Positions 46,996 to 55,482 of a DNA stretch of 64,000 nucleotides are shown piece by piece; positions within the stretch are counted from its first letter, which is position 1; every line of letters starts with the position of its first letter. The stretch spans positions 2,732,556-2,796,555 of the forward strand of contig NZ_CM001558.1 in NCBI RefSeq assembly GCF_000281895.1, written 5' to 3'. The DNA comes from Pseudomonas fluorescens Q2-87 (lineage in GTDB: Bacteria > Pseudomonadota > Gammaproteobacteria > Pseudomonadales > Pseudomonadaceae). Position numbers and translations under genes: made by a program. The notes beneath the pieces are model-generated. The model was not told where the DNA came from and searched no databases. It saw nothing but the letters and a program-made list of their open reading frames with translations.

Positions 46996-49905
46996 ATGGC
47001 TACGTTGAATGAAGTTCTTGCGCTTATGCAGGGTAGACTGACTACCCGGGGTTGGGATGCATTATTCATATGCGACCGCCTTCGCATTAATTATCTTCTG
47101 GAACAGCAATATGTAACGCGTTATGAAGAGTTCACTTTCTTACCCTATTTGAATGGTCGCACTGTCATTAACGCGTCTGAGAGTCAGTCTGTCGAGGTTA
47201 AATCAATCGTTCTCGGTGCGCCGAAGGTGTCTTTCGAGAGTGCGACCTTAGCGGACTCCAGCGCTACGGTAACGATGAATATCGTGGGCGGGGAAATCAA
47301 GACGTGGCAGTCTCGAGTGGGCGCTTCGGACGTTCTATTGTCCACGGGTTACATCACCGAACAGCAGGGTTTCACCCTGACGATGAAGGTCAACTTGTTC
47401 TTGGTGGTGGCTGAAGTCGACCGGCAAGGCCGTATCACGATGGATTTGAAGGGGGCCAGTACCTTTACCTGCGATCTCTTGGGCGGGGAGCACGCAGAGC
47501 GCCTCGGTGTCTATTTTGAAGAGCAGTTTGACAAATTGTCGTCGGACCAGACGGTGTTTCAGCTGGGACGAATCGGCCTCAAGGGCTATCACGGGCTTGC
47601 CCCAAGGCGTTTCCGCCTACGGACCCAAGCTGCACCCGGGGCGAAGGTCAGAGGTGCGGCAAATGAAGGCGATGGTGTGGTGCTCGCATTGATCGAACTG
47701 CTGGCCGGTAGTGGCCCGGGGCAAGAACTCGGTGCCGATTTCCCTTACTTGATGCCCGATGACACCAATCCTGGTGGTGATCGCAAATACACCGCCTTGT
47801 GGGTGTTATCCCGGGACATGCTGAGGTATGCCAGCAATAACAACGTGGAGTTACCGGCGCATCTATCCTTCCCCGGACTGAATTTCTACGAAGAAGTCTC
47901 GCAACACACACCTCATGACGTGGTGTCGTTTGGTCGCATCAGCCCGGCACAGACCAGCATACGCCTGGAGCCCGCGTTCCCAGCCATCGAGGCCGGGGGG
48001 CGACAGCAATTCCGGCTGCTCGATTGGGAAGGCAGGACGCTGACGGCCAAAACGTGGGAAGCCGTCAGCATGCAAAGTCACTCCGAGGACGGGCACGGCA
48101 CCATAGACAATGGCTTGTATAGGGCGGTGTCGTCGCAACGTATTGGCTACCACTCGTTGCGTGTGCTGGTGACGGCTACCTATGAAAACAACGGCAAAAC
48201 CTACACAGCCTCGACTTTGCTCAGGGTGGATTACAGCGAGGTGGAAATCGCGCCGAAACTGGTGACCCACTTGCTCAAGAAGGAGCCTGCCGAAGTTACA
48301 TTGAACGCAACCGCGATGAGGCAGGAAGCCCGATGCAGCCTGCTTGCGCCGCTACAAGGCAGCCTGACCAGGGTTGCCGACACGCAGTGGCGGTTCGTGG
48401 CCAGCGCCGAGGCTGAGCTCAAGAGCTTCTCGATTCAGAAGGTGCTGTGCGAGACGCTCGGTGCTGACGTCAAAACAACGCAATCTACCCTGGTGCTGGA
48501 TAATGCCCAGTCGTTTTTAAGCGTCGAGCCGGCTGTGGTGGAGCGTCTCAATGCCGGCAATACGGTGCAAATGAACCAAGATGTTTCTCTGATGCCGCAG
48601 GTGCCGCGGCGGTGGCGAGTGGTCAGTGGTGTCGGCAGCGTGGACGAAGGGCTTTACACCGCCCCACCGCAAGGGGTGGAGCAGACAAGCGTGGTGTTGT
48701 GCGAAGTCGTACGTAACGGCGTGGTGTTTTTCCGGGGCTACAGCGTGATTGGCGAAAAACAGCAGGACCCGGATCCGACTTGGGAAGTCCCCCTGGCCCT
48801 GTTCACGATCAAAGTGGTGGGTGGGCCGGAGCTGGAAACGCAAGGTAATGTGCTGACCAATGGTTACCAGCAACTTCATGTTCAAGTCAGCACCCAGACA
48901 AATGGCGTGTGGGATCCAATAGACGAAGAGCTCAAGTACTACAAACTGAGTTTGACGGAGTTGGCAAGCATGCGCCTGCTCTACAAAAATTACAATGAGC
49001 TGCCTTTTATACCGGTGGAGGATCTGGGAGTCGATTCGGGGGCGTCACAAGAGTTGCAAGTGCATAAAATCTTGAGTCCTTACTTCGACCTGGCCATTCC
49101 ATCTAACCCCGGCCAAGTACCGAATGCCGACGCTCTGCGAGCAAATGATTCTCTGGTCGAGCAGGATTTCTATCTTCATTCCGTTGCGCCCGTCAATAGC
49201 ACCGCGGTGCTGCATGCCAGATTTCAGAAAGATAACGCCGATGGCGGTGGTGAGTGGATCGATACAGCGAAAGACGGGGAAGAGGGCATCGGTAAACGAA
49301 TCACCGTCAGGTCCGTGAAGCCTGCAGAGTTTGTATATGATCTCACTCGGGTGCGCATAGCCGGTGGCAGCGGAGGCGAACCTGGCAATGATAACGCTGA
49401 CTTCGATTTGATTCTTAAAAGCCAGGATTGGTGGACGTTCAAGTGCAGGGGGCAGGACTTTATCATGCTCGAATGGCTACTTCCTGATCAATTTGAACCG
49501 GGTGTTCCGGAATTTATTAATGTGTCTTCCATTCGCTGGGAAAGCGAAAAGCTGGAGGAGACTATGTTTAGTTGGCTGGGCTATTATTTTGAAGATGTTA
49601 CTGGAAATAATGATTTAAAAAACAAAGTGGCTTTCGATGATTTAATGCCTGATGTTGTAAAAGATCCCCAACTTCTGGATGTTGCCAAATCCACTCGGTA
49701 TGAACCCTTCACCTTTGCTGTTTTACTGTGTCGAAACGATAACATTCCGTTCATTTTGCCTCGCGCCCATCCGCGTCCGCAGTTGGATCGAGATTTGAAG
49801 GTTGCCTTGCGAGACAAGAACGGCAATCTTCACAAACAGAGAATTTCATTCAAGCCCAAGGGAACCTATTATCATCGTAATTATCTGGATAATACGGCTT
49901 TATGA
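46996..49905 (+). CDS. Large leaderless protein, family A member 4
   Basis: The longest member, 969 residues. The family start is LNEVLALMQ with GWDALFICDRLRINYLL; further anchors are GAPKVSFESATL, QLGRIGLKGYHGLAPRRFRLRTQ and FPYLMPDDTN. From about residue 310 it has beta modules beginning FGRISPAQTSIRLEPAFPAIEAGG, parallel to FGRINPAQTTFAITTPEPRI in members 1 and 2. The last third (about 620-969) has no counterpart in the other members and includes a C-terminal basic stretch. ATG at 46996 follows AGAGGA, 29 bases after the previous stop. No signal peptide; function unknown. Confidence 0.75.
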   Translation: MATLNEVLALMQGRLTTRGWDALFICDRLRINYLLEQQYVTRYEEFTFLPYLNGRTVINASESQSVEVKSIVLGAPKVSFESATLADSSATVTMNIVGGEIKTWQSRVGASDVLLSTGYITEQQGFTLTMKVNLFLVVAEVDRQGRITMDLKGASTFTCDLLGGEHAERLGVYFEEQFDKLSSDQTVFQLGRIGLKGYHGLAPRRFRLRTQAAPGAKVRGAANEGDGVVLALIELLAGSGPGQELGADFPYLMPDDTNPGGDRKYTALWVLSRDMLRYASNNNVELPAHLSFPGLNFYEEVSQHTPHDVVSFGRISPAQTSIRLEPAFPAIEAGGRQQFRLLDWEGRTLTAKTWEAVSMQSHSEDGHGTIDNGLYRAVSSQRIGYHSLRVLVTATYENNGKTYTASTLLRVDYSEVEIAPKLVTHLLKKEPAEVTLNATAMRQEARCSLLAPLQGSLTRVADTQWRFVASAEAELKSFSIQKVLCETLGADVKTTQSTLVLDNAQSFLSVEPAVVERLNAGNTVQMNQDVSLMPQVPRRWRVVSGVGSVDEGLYTAPPQGVEQTSVVLCEVVRNGVVFFRGYSVIGEKQQDPDPTWEVPLALFTIKVVGGPELETQGNVLTNGYQQLHVQVSTQTNGVWDPIDEELKYYKLSLTELASMRLLYKNYNELPFIPVEDLGVDSGASQELQVHKILSPYFDLAIPSNPGQVPNADALRANDSLVEQDFYLHSVAPVNSTAVLHARFQKDNADGGGEWIDTAKDGEEGIGKRITVRSVKPAEFVYDLTRVRIAGGSGGEPGNDNADFDLILKSQDWWTFKCRGQDFIMLEWLLPDQFEPGVPEFINVSSIRWESEKLEETMFSWLGYYFEDVTGNNDLKNKVAFDDLMPDVVKDPQLLDVAKSTRYEPFTFAVLLCRNDNIPFILPRAHPRPQLDRDLKVALRDKNGNLHKQRISFKPKGTYYHRNYLDNTAL

Positions 49906-49953
49906 TCTTTCCCCTTCGTCCATGATTGGTCGAACCTTTGCAGGTGACTGACA

Positions 49954-50445
49954 ATGAACATTTTTACGAAAATAGGCGCCGGCTTGCTGATTGTCGCCGT
50001 TCAGGCGATGACTGTTGTTTTGGCTCAGGGAAGTATTAAGCTATATCAAAAAGGGAGTATAGAGGATCCAGGTAAAACATGCGTTCTGGCTATACCCGCA
50101 TCATATAAAGACTATGATCTGGCCTATCATGGTTGCAGTAATGATGTGTACAGCTTTTTTACCCTCGACAATGTGGAGTCTGCCGTGAGGATTGCCTTCG
50201 GTTCGGAAAGGGACTGTCGAGTTACAGGGGCGGGCTATACCGGCGATTGGTACTATATGGTGAAGACCTATATTCAACCCACTAATACATCCTTGATTTC
50301 ACTTCCGGGTACAGTGGCATCGGCGATACCAGGGCAACTTCTCAAGCCGGGATTGATGTTTGTAGAGGGGAAAAACAAAAATAATAAACCTGTCGAAGGT
50401 AAGCTGTCCTGTCTTTATATATGGCCCGGTACGCCTGCAACTTAA
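49954..50445 (+). CDS. Small secreted Cys-containing protein (possible beta/gamma-crystallin-like fold)
   Basis: A 163-residue protein with a clear signal peptide (VVLAQ-GSIKLYQKG). The mature part has four cysteines (KTCVLA, HGCSND, RDCRVT, LSCLYI), enough for two disulfides, and Tyr/Asp-rich beta-like stretches. The pattern IKLYQKG...L...CSNDVYSFFTL...VRIAFGSERDC loosely recalls the beta/gamma-crystallin motif, but I cannot confirm it. It is the only member of the family A cluster with an export signal. It lies 48 bases after member 4 and 120 before RHS2, so it may be co-transcribed with both. Confidence 0.75.
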   Translation: MNIFTKIGAGLLIVAVQAMTVVLAQGSIKLYQKGSIEDPGKTCVLAIPASYKDYDLAYHGCSNDVYSFFTLDNVESAVRIAFGSERDCRVTGAGYTGDWYYMVKTYIQPTNTSLISLPGTVASAIPGQLLKPGLMFVEGKNKNNKPVEGKLSCLYIWPGTPAT

Positions 50446-50565
50446 TCATGCTTGCCTAGCGCTCACTTTTGGCGGTGAAATCTAAAAGCAAGCTGTCGTG
50501 AAGTTCAAGGTTTCTCAATATTGGCGCATGGTTTTCTGAGTTTTTTCTTTCCAGAGGTGACAATC

Positions 50566-53500
50566 ATGACCGACTCCACAGCGGTACATTCCAACGCTTT
50601 CAATTTCATGAGTTACGTAGCGGGCGGGGTTGATCCCCGAACCAATCAATACACTTTTTCCATCAACTTCCCTGAATTCAAACCCAACTTCTTGAACGGT
50701 CCGTTGCTGTCCCTGGCCATGGGCTTCAATCCCATGAACCGTCATGACAGCGGTTACGGCACCGGCTGGAACTTGCAGCAATCGCAATATCGGGTTCAGC
50801 GGCAAATCCTGACCTTGAACAGCGGCGAGCGTTACAAGGTTACGGCGCAACGGGAGGAAGGGGTTCTGGTCGAGCTTCTGATGAAGGAGAAAAAGCTCAA
50901 CACCTTCCGTTTTTACCGTGATAAAGACGACGATCAACTCTACCGGCTGGTGCATAAGTCCGGTCTGGTCGAAGAACTCAGGGTCCATGGCCGGGGAGAC
51001 GATGCGGTTGCCTTGCCTGTCCGGATGATCGCGCCGGAAGGTCATGCGGTGACGCTGGGGCACTTGCCCTTCGGTGCCCATGATTTCCGGCTTGCGAGCA
51101 TCAGTGATGAGCGCGGCGATTTGCTCAAGGTAGACCGTCAGGAGGGCAGCGTCATCCTGGACCTGCACCCCACTGCCGGCGCCAATGGCACGCCGTTGGC
51201 GCGCTATTCGATGACGCTGGATTCCGGCACCGAGAAGTACGTCAACGTCATTACTTTGCCGAGCGAAGCGGGTCGGAACGTTGCCTGGCGTCTGAATTAC
51301 AGGCCAGTGGGCGAATACACCTGCATCGTGTCGGTGGAGACGCCACTGGGCGGGCGGGAAGAAGTGGTCTATGACGCGCAGGGCCATGAGTTTCCCACCG
51401 GCAGTGGTCGTCAGCCCATACCCCGGGTGAAAGAACACCGGGTGTTCCCTGGCAGCGGACAGCCCATGGTAGAAACGCATTACAGTTTCACCGACGGTTC
51501 GACCTACCTGGAGACCAATAATTTCCTGGGTCGCAATCTGGCGCTGAGTTGGAACGATGAAGGGTTGGATAACCTCTATCAGTTCACTGGCAGCCATTAC
51601 GCCTACGGTTGCACCGAGCATCTGATGGATGGAGGGGTGGAGGTCCAGCGTATCAAACGTACCTTCAACCAGTTTCACTTGCTCACCCTGGAGACCACGA
51701 CGCGCAACACGGCACAGCAGGAAGTCGAGACTGTGTATGGTCAGATCCCCGGCGGGTTCGATAGCCAGCCAGCCTGGTTTCAACTCCCTCACGAAGTCAC
51801 CAACCGCTGGCGGTTGGGTAGCCAATTACGTAGCGAAAAGTCTAGCAGCACCTATGACAGCTACGGCAATCTGTTGGTCCAGACCCATCCCACAGGTATT
51901 GTCGAAACCAGTTTTTACTACGATAAGGACGGAGAAGATGGCTGCCCGAAAGACCCCGATGGCTTCGTGCGCAATCTCAAAAGTCAAACCCAGACGCCCG
52001 CTCCTGGCTATGTGGCCGGTGCGCCGACCCTGCGGACCGATTATCGCTATGTGCTGTATCCATCGCTGGACGGCAGCGGACGTTCGTCGTGGCTGGCGCT
52101 CCAACGTGAAACGCTCACGCGAACGGCTCCCGGCGCCGTCATGGAATTACGTAGCACGGCCTATGAGTACTACCACGACAAGGACGACGCGCGGGCGCAT
52201 GAGGTGCATGGACGCCTGAAGCGCCAGTCGGTTGCTTTGAATGAAAAAGCAACGATAACCGCCTACACGTATGGGGTGACGATGGGCACCCTGGCCGACG
52301 AGACGGTTCTGCAAACAGTGGAAACACTGACGACAGACTTCGATCAGGTGCACAAAATCATTACATTGGAAAGCTCGCTACTCAACGGCGAGTCGCTGCT
52401 TGAGCGCGACGACAATGACGTAGAGATACGCCGCACTTACGATGTGCTGAATCGGGTCACCAGTGAAACCGTGGCGCCGAACGACCCACGCTACAAGGCA
52501 ACGCGCAATTATGAATATTATCTCTCCGCCAGCATTGGGCAACGGGCCGAGCAATGGTTGTTCGATGTCAAGGGCGTGAAGACCGTGACGGCATTCGATG
52601 GGCTTAACAGGGCGGTTTACGAAGAGCGCAACGATGCCGACAGCAGCCAACCGACAATGCGCCAAACCTACGCCGCCCAGTACGATGTTTTCGGGAACCT
52701 GATCGAACAGACCGAATACGATTGGTGGGGAGCGCAGGAGAAACCCTTCAAGACACGGTTTCTGTTCGACGACTGGAATCAGCCCTTCTGCGAGATCGGC
52801 TCGGACGGCGTGGAGCGCTATAAGCAAGTCAACCCCATTGGCGATCGAAACTGGTCAGGCCCGATTGAACGAAGCTGGGAGCAGGATTTGACGGAGGTCC
52901 ATTTTAGCGGGATCACTGAAACGCGTCTCAACCTGTTTGAAAAGCCTGTCCAGACAGAGCGTCTGGCCTTGAATGAAAGCGTAATCAGTCGGCAAAAGTA
53001 TAGTTATGACGGGTTGGGACGGTCGGTGAAGGAAGAGTTGGGCCTCAGGACTCCGTTGCGCGTTACCGAGTACAGCTATGATGCTTTCGACCGTATGACG
53101 CAAACCATCTTGCCTCAAGGTGCCAGGATTGTGCGCGAATATGCCGAGCACAGCGCTGAAGATTGGCCTACACGCATCAGCGTGGATGGACAGGAACTGG
53201 GAACGCAAACGTTCGACGGGCTGGGCCGCATGACCGAGTCGGTCACCGGAGGGCGTTTGCAACGCTACGAATACGATCCGCAGCAGACCCGACCTAAGAC
53301 CGTGACCCCCGCCAGTGGTCAAACGGTCGAATACCAGTACATGCCACAGTTGAGTGATGAACCTCTGCGTCGCCAACTTTCAGGTGGGGATATCTGTAAC
53401 TACGAGTATGACCCGGCCAACGCGCGATTGACGAAGGCCAGCGTGGGCGGGCGGACACTGGCACGTACTTATTTCAGTTTTGGCGAGACCAAGAGCGAAA

Positions 53501-55287
53501 CCGTTGAAGCGGATGGGCAAACTTTCGCGATGGCCTACGAGTATAGTTTTCGCAGTCGTTTGCTCAGCTATACCGATGTGCTCGATCAAATACAGCAGTA
53601 TGAATATGACCCTAAAGGTCGATTGGAGCGTACATCCTTGGGGACGACTTCGTCGGCCTTCACTTACGACGCCTTGGGGCGTGTCGCTACCATCACCACG
53701 CAGGACATCGTCGACGGCGCACCGGCGAGAACCCTGGGTATCAGCCTTGAATACGATGAGTTTCATCGTGAAATAAAGCGTACGTTCGACCTTGATGGTG
53801 TTATCCAGGTATTGGATCAGGTATATGACGAGTTTGACTGTCTCGTGCGACGCACCTTGACCGAAGGCCCCCAGACGCTGCGTGACGAAACCTATGCCTA
53901 TGATCTTCGTGGACGCCTGGAGACGTATACCTGTGCGGGCAGCCAACCGCCAATTGATCCGTATGGCAACAGGCTCTCGGGGCAAACCTTTATCTTCGAT
54001 GCGATGGATAATCTGATCATCGTTATCACAGAGACGGTCGATGGAAAAAACAACATGGCCGAATATCATTATGAAAACCCGCAAGACCCTGCCCAGCTGA
54101 GTCGAGTCACCAATTCAGGGGATGCGGGGCATCCAGACGAGCTGGTGCTTTCCTATGATGCCAACGGTAACCTGGTTCAAGACGAGCAAGGCCGAGTCCT
54201 GGAATATGACGCGCTTAATCGGCTGCTCAGTGTGAGTGAGTCCGGATCGGGTAAAGCGGGTAACTTCCAGTATGATCCGCTGGACCGGTTATCCAATAAC
54301 GATGACGGTGGCGGTTCCCAGCAACATTTTTACAAGGACGATCACATCGCCAACCTTGTGGACGGGGAGCGGAGCAGTACCTTCATGCGCGGCGATGACC
54401 ATTTATTGGCAGAGCGTCAGGGCGACAACACGCTGTTACTGGCCGGTAATTTCACCAACAGTGTAATGAATGAAGTCAGCTCCGACTCAACCCATTCTCT
54501 TGCTTACAGCCCTTATGGCTATCGTAGCGCCGAACAACCTATCAATACCGAACTGGGTTTCAATGGTGAACTGAGGGAGGCTCAGACCGGAGGATATATG
54601 CTGGGAAAGGGTTACCGGGTGTATAGCCCGGTGCTCATGCGATTCAATAGCCCGGACAGCTGGAGTCCATTCGGCAAGGGGGGGCTCAATGGGTATGCAT
54701 ACAGCCAGAGGCCGCTCGATGAGGTAGACCCTACGGGGCACTTCGTTGTTAACGCGGCGTTGGGCGCCTTGCTTTTAGGCGTTATAGCTGCCTCCACAAG
54801 TGTTGGTGCGGCTCTCACCGACGACAACACGGCTCGCATTGTGTTTATCGCCATTGCTTCGGTAACGGCGGCGGCGTCGATTGGTTTAGGCGCGTCGGCG
54901 TTTAGGATGACCCCAGCAACGAATAGAAGGCCCGTTGCGCATCCACAGTCTCGCGCTGGAACTTCTTCTCGCCCTACAGGCTATGGGTCGAGACCGACTA
55001 ACGATCCATTCGCTGGTGCTACTGCTCCCCGGCTTTCTGTATCCTCAGCGTCGGGAAGGGCTGGCGATCCATACGCTGCTACTGCTCCCCGGCTTTCTGC
55101 ATCCTCAGCGTCGGAAGGGCCTAGCGGTCCATACGCTGCTACTGCTCCCCCTCCTTCTAATCCGCCGAGTTATTCTACCGCGACAGGAAAATCAGGCATG
55201 CCACCTAAGTATACTGAGGTGGATTTGAACGAGCTACTGAGAGGGGCGACAATAAGAATGAATGGTATTAGAAGCACAGCTCCATAA
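50566..55287 (+). CDS. Giant RHS/YD-repeat protein 2, tail with two PPxY motifs
   Basis: A 1573-residue homologue of RHS1. Shared N-terminal domain (SNAFNFMSYVAGGVDPRTNQY, then SGYGTGWNLQ), YD repeats (YSYDGLGRSVKEE, YEYDPKGRLERT, FQYDPLDRLSNN), and a TcC-like core: RFNSPDSWSPFGKGG and RPLDEVDPTGH. The tail after this point is 181 residues: two hydrophobic stretches (LGALLLGVIAASTSVGAAL; IVFIAIASVTAAASIGLG), then a disordered Ser/Pro/Ala-rich segment containing a 20-residue duplication, PPSY (55162-55173) and PPKY (55201-55212), and a short basic end. ATG at 50566 follows AGAGGTG. No cognate immunity gene is seen before the terminator at 55416. Confidence 0.9.
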   Translation: MTDSTAVHSNAFNFMSYVAGGVDPRTNQYTFSINFPEFKPNFLNGPLLSLAMGFNPMNRHDSGYGTGWNLQQSQYRVQRQILTLNSGERYKVTAQREEGVLVELLMKEKKLNTFRFYRDKDDDQLYRLVHKSGLVEELRVHGRGDDAVALPVRMIAPEGHAVTLGHLPFGAHDFRLASISDERGDLLKVDRQEGSVILDLHPTAGANGTPLARYSMTLDSGTEKYVNVITLPSEAGRNVAWRLNYRPVGEYTCIVSVETPLGGREEVVYDAQGHEFPTGSGRQPIPRVKEHRVFPGSGQPMVETHYSFTDGSTYLETNNFLGRNLALSWNDEGLDNLYQFTGSHYAYGCTEHLMDGGVEVQRIKRTFNQFHLLTLETTTRNTAQQEVETVYGQIPGGFDSQPAWFQLPHEVTNRWRLGSQLRSEKSSSTYDSYGNLLVQTHPTGIVETSFYYDKDGEDGCPKDPDGFVRNLKSQTQTPAPGYVAGAPTLRTDYRYVLYPSLDGSGRSSWLALQRETLTRTAPGAVMELRSTAYEYYHDKDDARAHEVHGRLKRQSVALNEKATITAYTYGVTMGTLADETVLQTVETLTTDFDQVHKIITLESSLLNGESLLERDDNDVEIRRTYDVLNRVTSETVAPNDPRYKATRNYEYYLSASIGQRAEQWLFDVKGVKTVTAFDGLNRAVYEERNDADSSQPTMRQTYAAQYDVFGNLIEQTEYDWWGAQEKPFKTRFLFDDWNQPFCEIGSDGVERYKQVNPIGDRNWSGPIERSWEQDLTEVHFSGITETRLNLFEKPVQTERLALNESVISRQKYSYDGLGRSVKEELGLRTPLRVTEYSYDAFDRMTQTILPQGARIVREYAEHSAEDWPTRISVDGQELGTQTFDGLGRMTESVTGGRLQRYEYDPQQTRPKTVTPASGQTVEYQYMPQLSDEPLRRQLSGGDICNYEYDPANARLTKASVGGRTLARTYFSFGETKSETVEADGQTFAMAYEYSFRSRLLSYTDVLDQIQQYEYDPKGRLERTSLGTTSSAFTYDALGRVATITTQDIVDGAPARTLGISLEYDEFHREIKRTFDLDGVIQVLDQVYDEFDCLVRRTLTEGPQTLRDETYAYDLRGRLETYTCAGSQPPIDPYGNRLSGQTFIFDAMDNLIIVITETVDGKNNMAEYHYENPQDPAQLSRVTNSGDAGHPDELVLSYDANGNLVQDEQGRVLEYDALNRLLSVSESGSGKAGNFQYDPLDRLSNNDDGGGSQQHFYKDDHIANLVDGERSSTFMRGDDHLLAERQGDNTLLLAGNFTNSVMNEVSSDSTHSLAYSPYGYRSAEQPINTELGFNGELREAQTGGYMLGKGYRVYSPVLMRFNSPDSWSPFGKGGLNGYAYSQRPLDEVDPTGHFVVNAALGALLLGVIAASTSVGAALTDDNTARIVFIAIASVTAAASIGLGASAFRMTPATNRRPVAHPQSRAGTSSRPTGYGSRPTNDPFAGATAPRLSVSSASGRAGDPYAATAPRLSASSASEGPSGPYAATAPPPSNPPSYSTATGKSGMPPKYTEVDLNELLRGATIRMNGIRSTAP
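55021..55140 (+). repeat. 60-bp tandem repeat in the RHS2 tail
   Basis: Two full copies (55021-55080 and 55081-55140) plus a partial third (to about 55153) of a unit starting ACTGCTCCCCGGCTTTCTG. They encode TAPRLSxSSASxxxxxPYAA. The copies are about 87% alike. The unit length is a multiple of three, so copy number can change without a frameshift. Confidence 0.85.
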
Positions 55288-55415
55288 GCCTAACCCGCGC
55301 AACGCCATTCCTTCACTGTGCTGTTAAAGCCCAGCGTGTTCATGGCGCACGTGTTTGTCGGATTTCCTCATTCTTCTTGCATGAACGGTATCACGGGATA
55401 GGCGCCTTGAAATAC

Positions 55416-55447
55416 AAAAAGCCCTGTCACAGTGGACAGGGCTTTTT
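55416..55447. terminator. Bidirectional Rho-independent terminator
   Basis: AAAAAGCCCTGTC-ACAGTG-GACAGGGCTTTTT: an 8-base GC-rich stem flanked by A and T runs, able to stop transcription from RHS2 (+) and ybiT (-), which converge here. It is a natural right edge of the island. Confidence 0.88.
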
Positions 55448-55482
55448 ACTTGCCGCTTGAAGCTTGTAACTCGCAGCTGCCC

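Noticed and set aside
50515..51825. 436-codon minus-strand frame inside the RHS2 gene, a possible immunity gene
   Set aside because: It lies opposite the conserved RHS N-terminal region, not after the variable tail, and has shadow composition, so it is not taken as an immunity gene.
55416..55447. Possible CRISPR-like or mobile-element end at the island edge
   Set aside because: The sequence is an ordinary bidirectional terminator; there are no spaced repeats, target-site duplications or transposase remnants.
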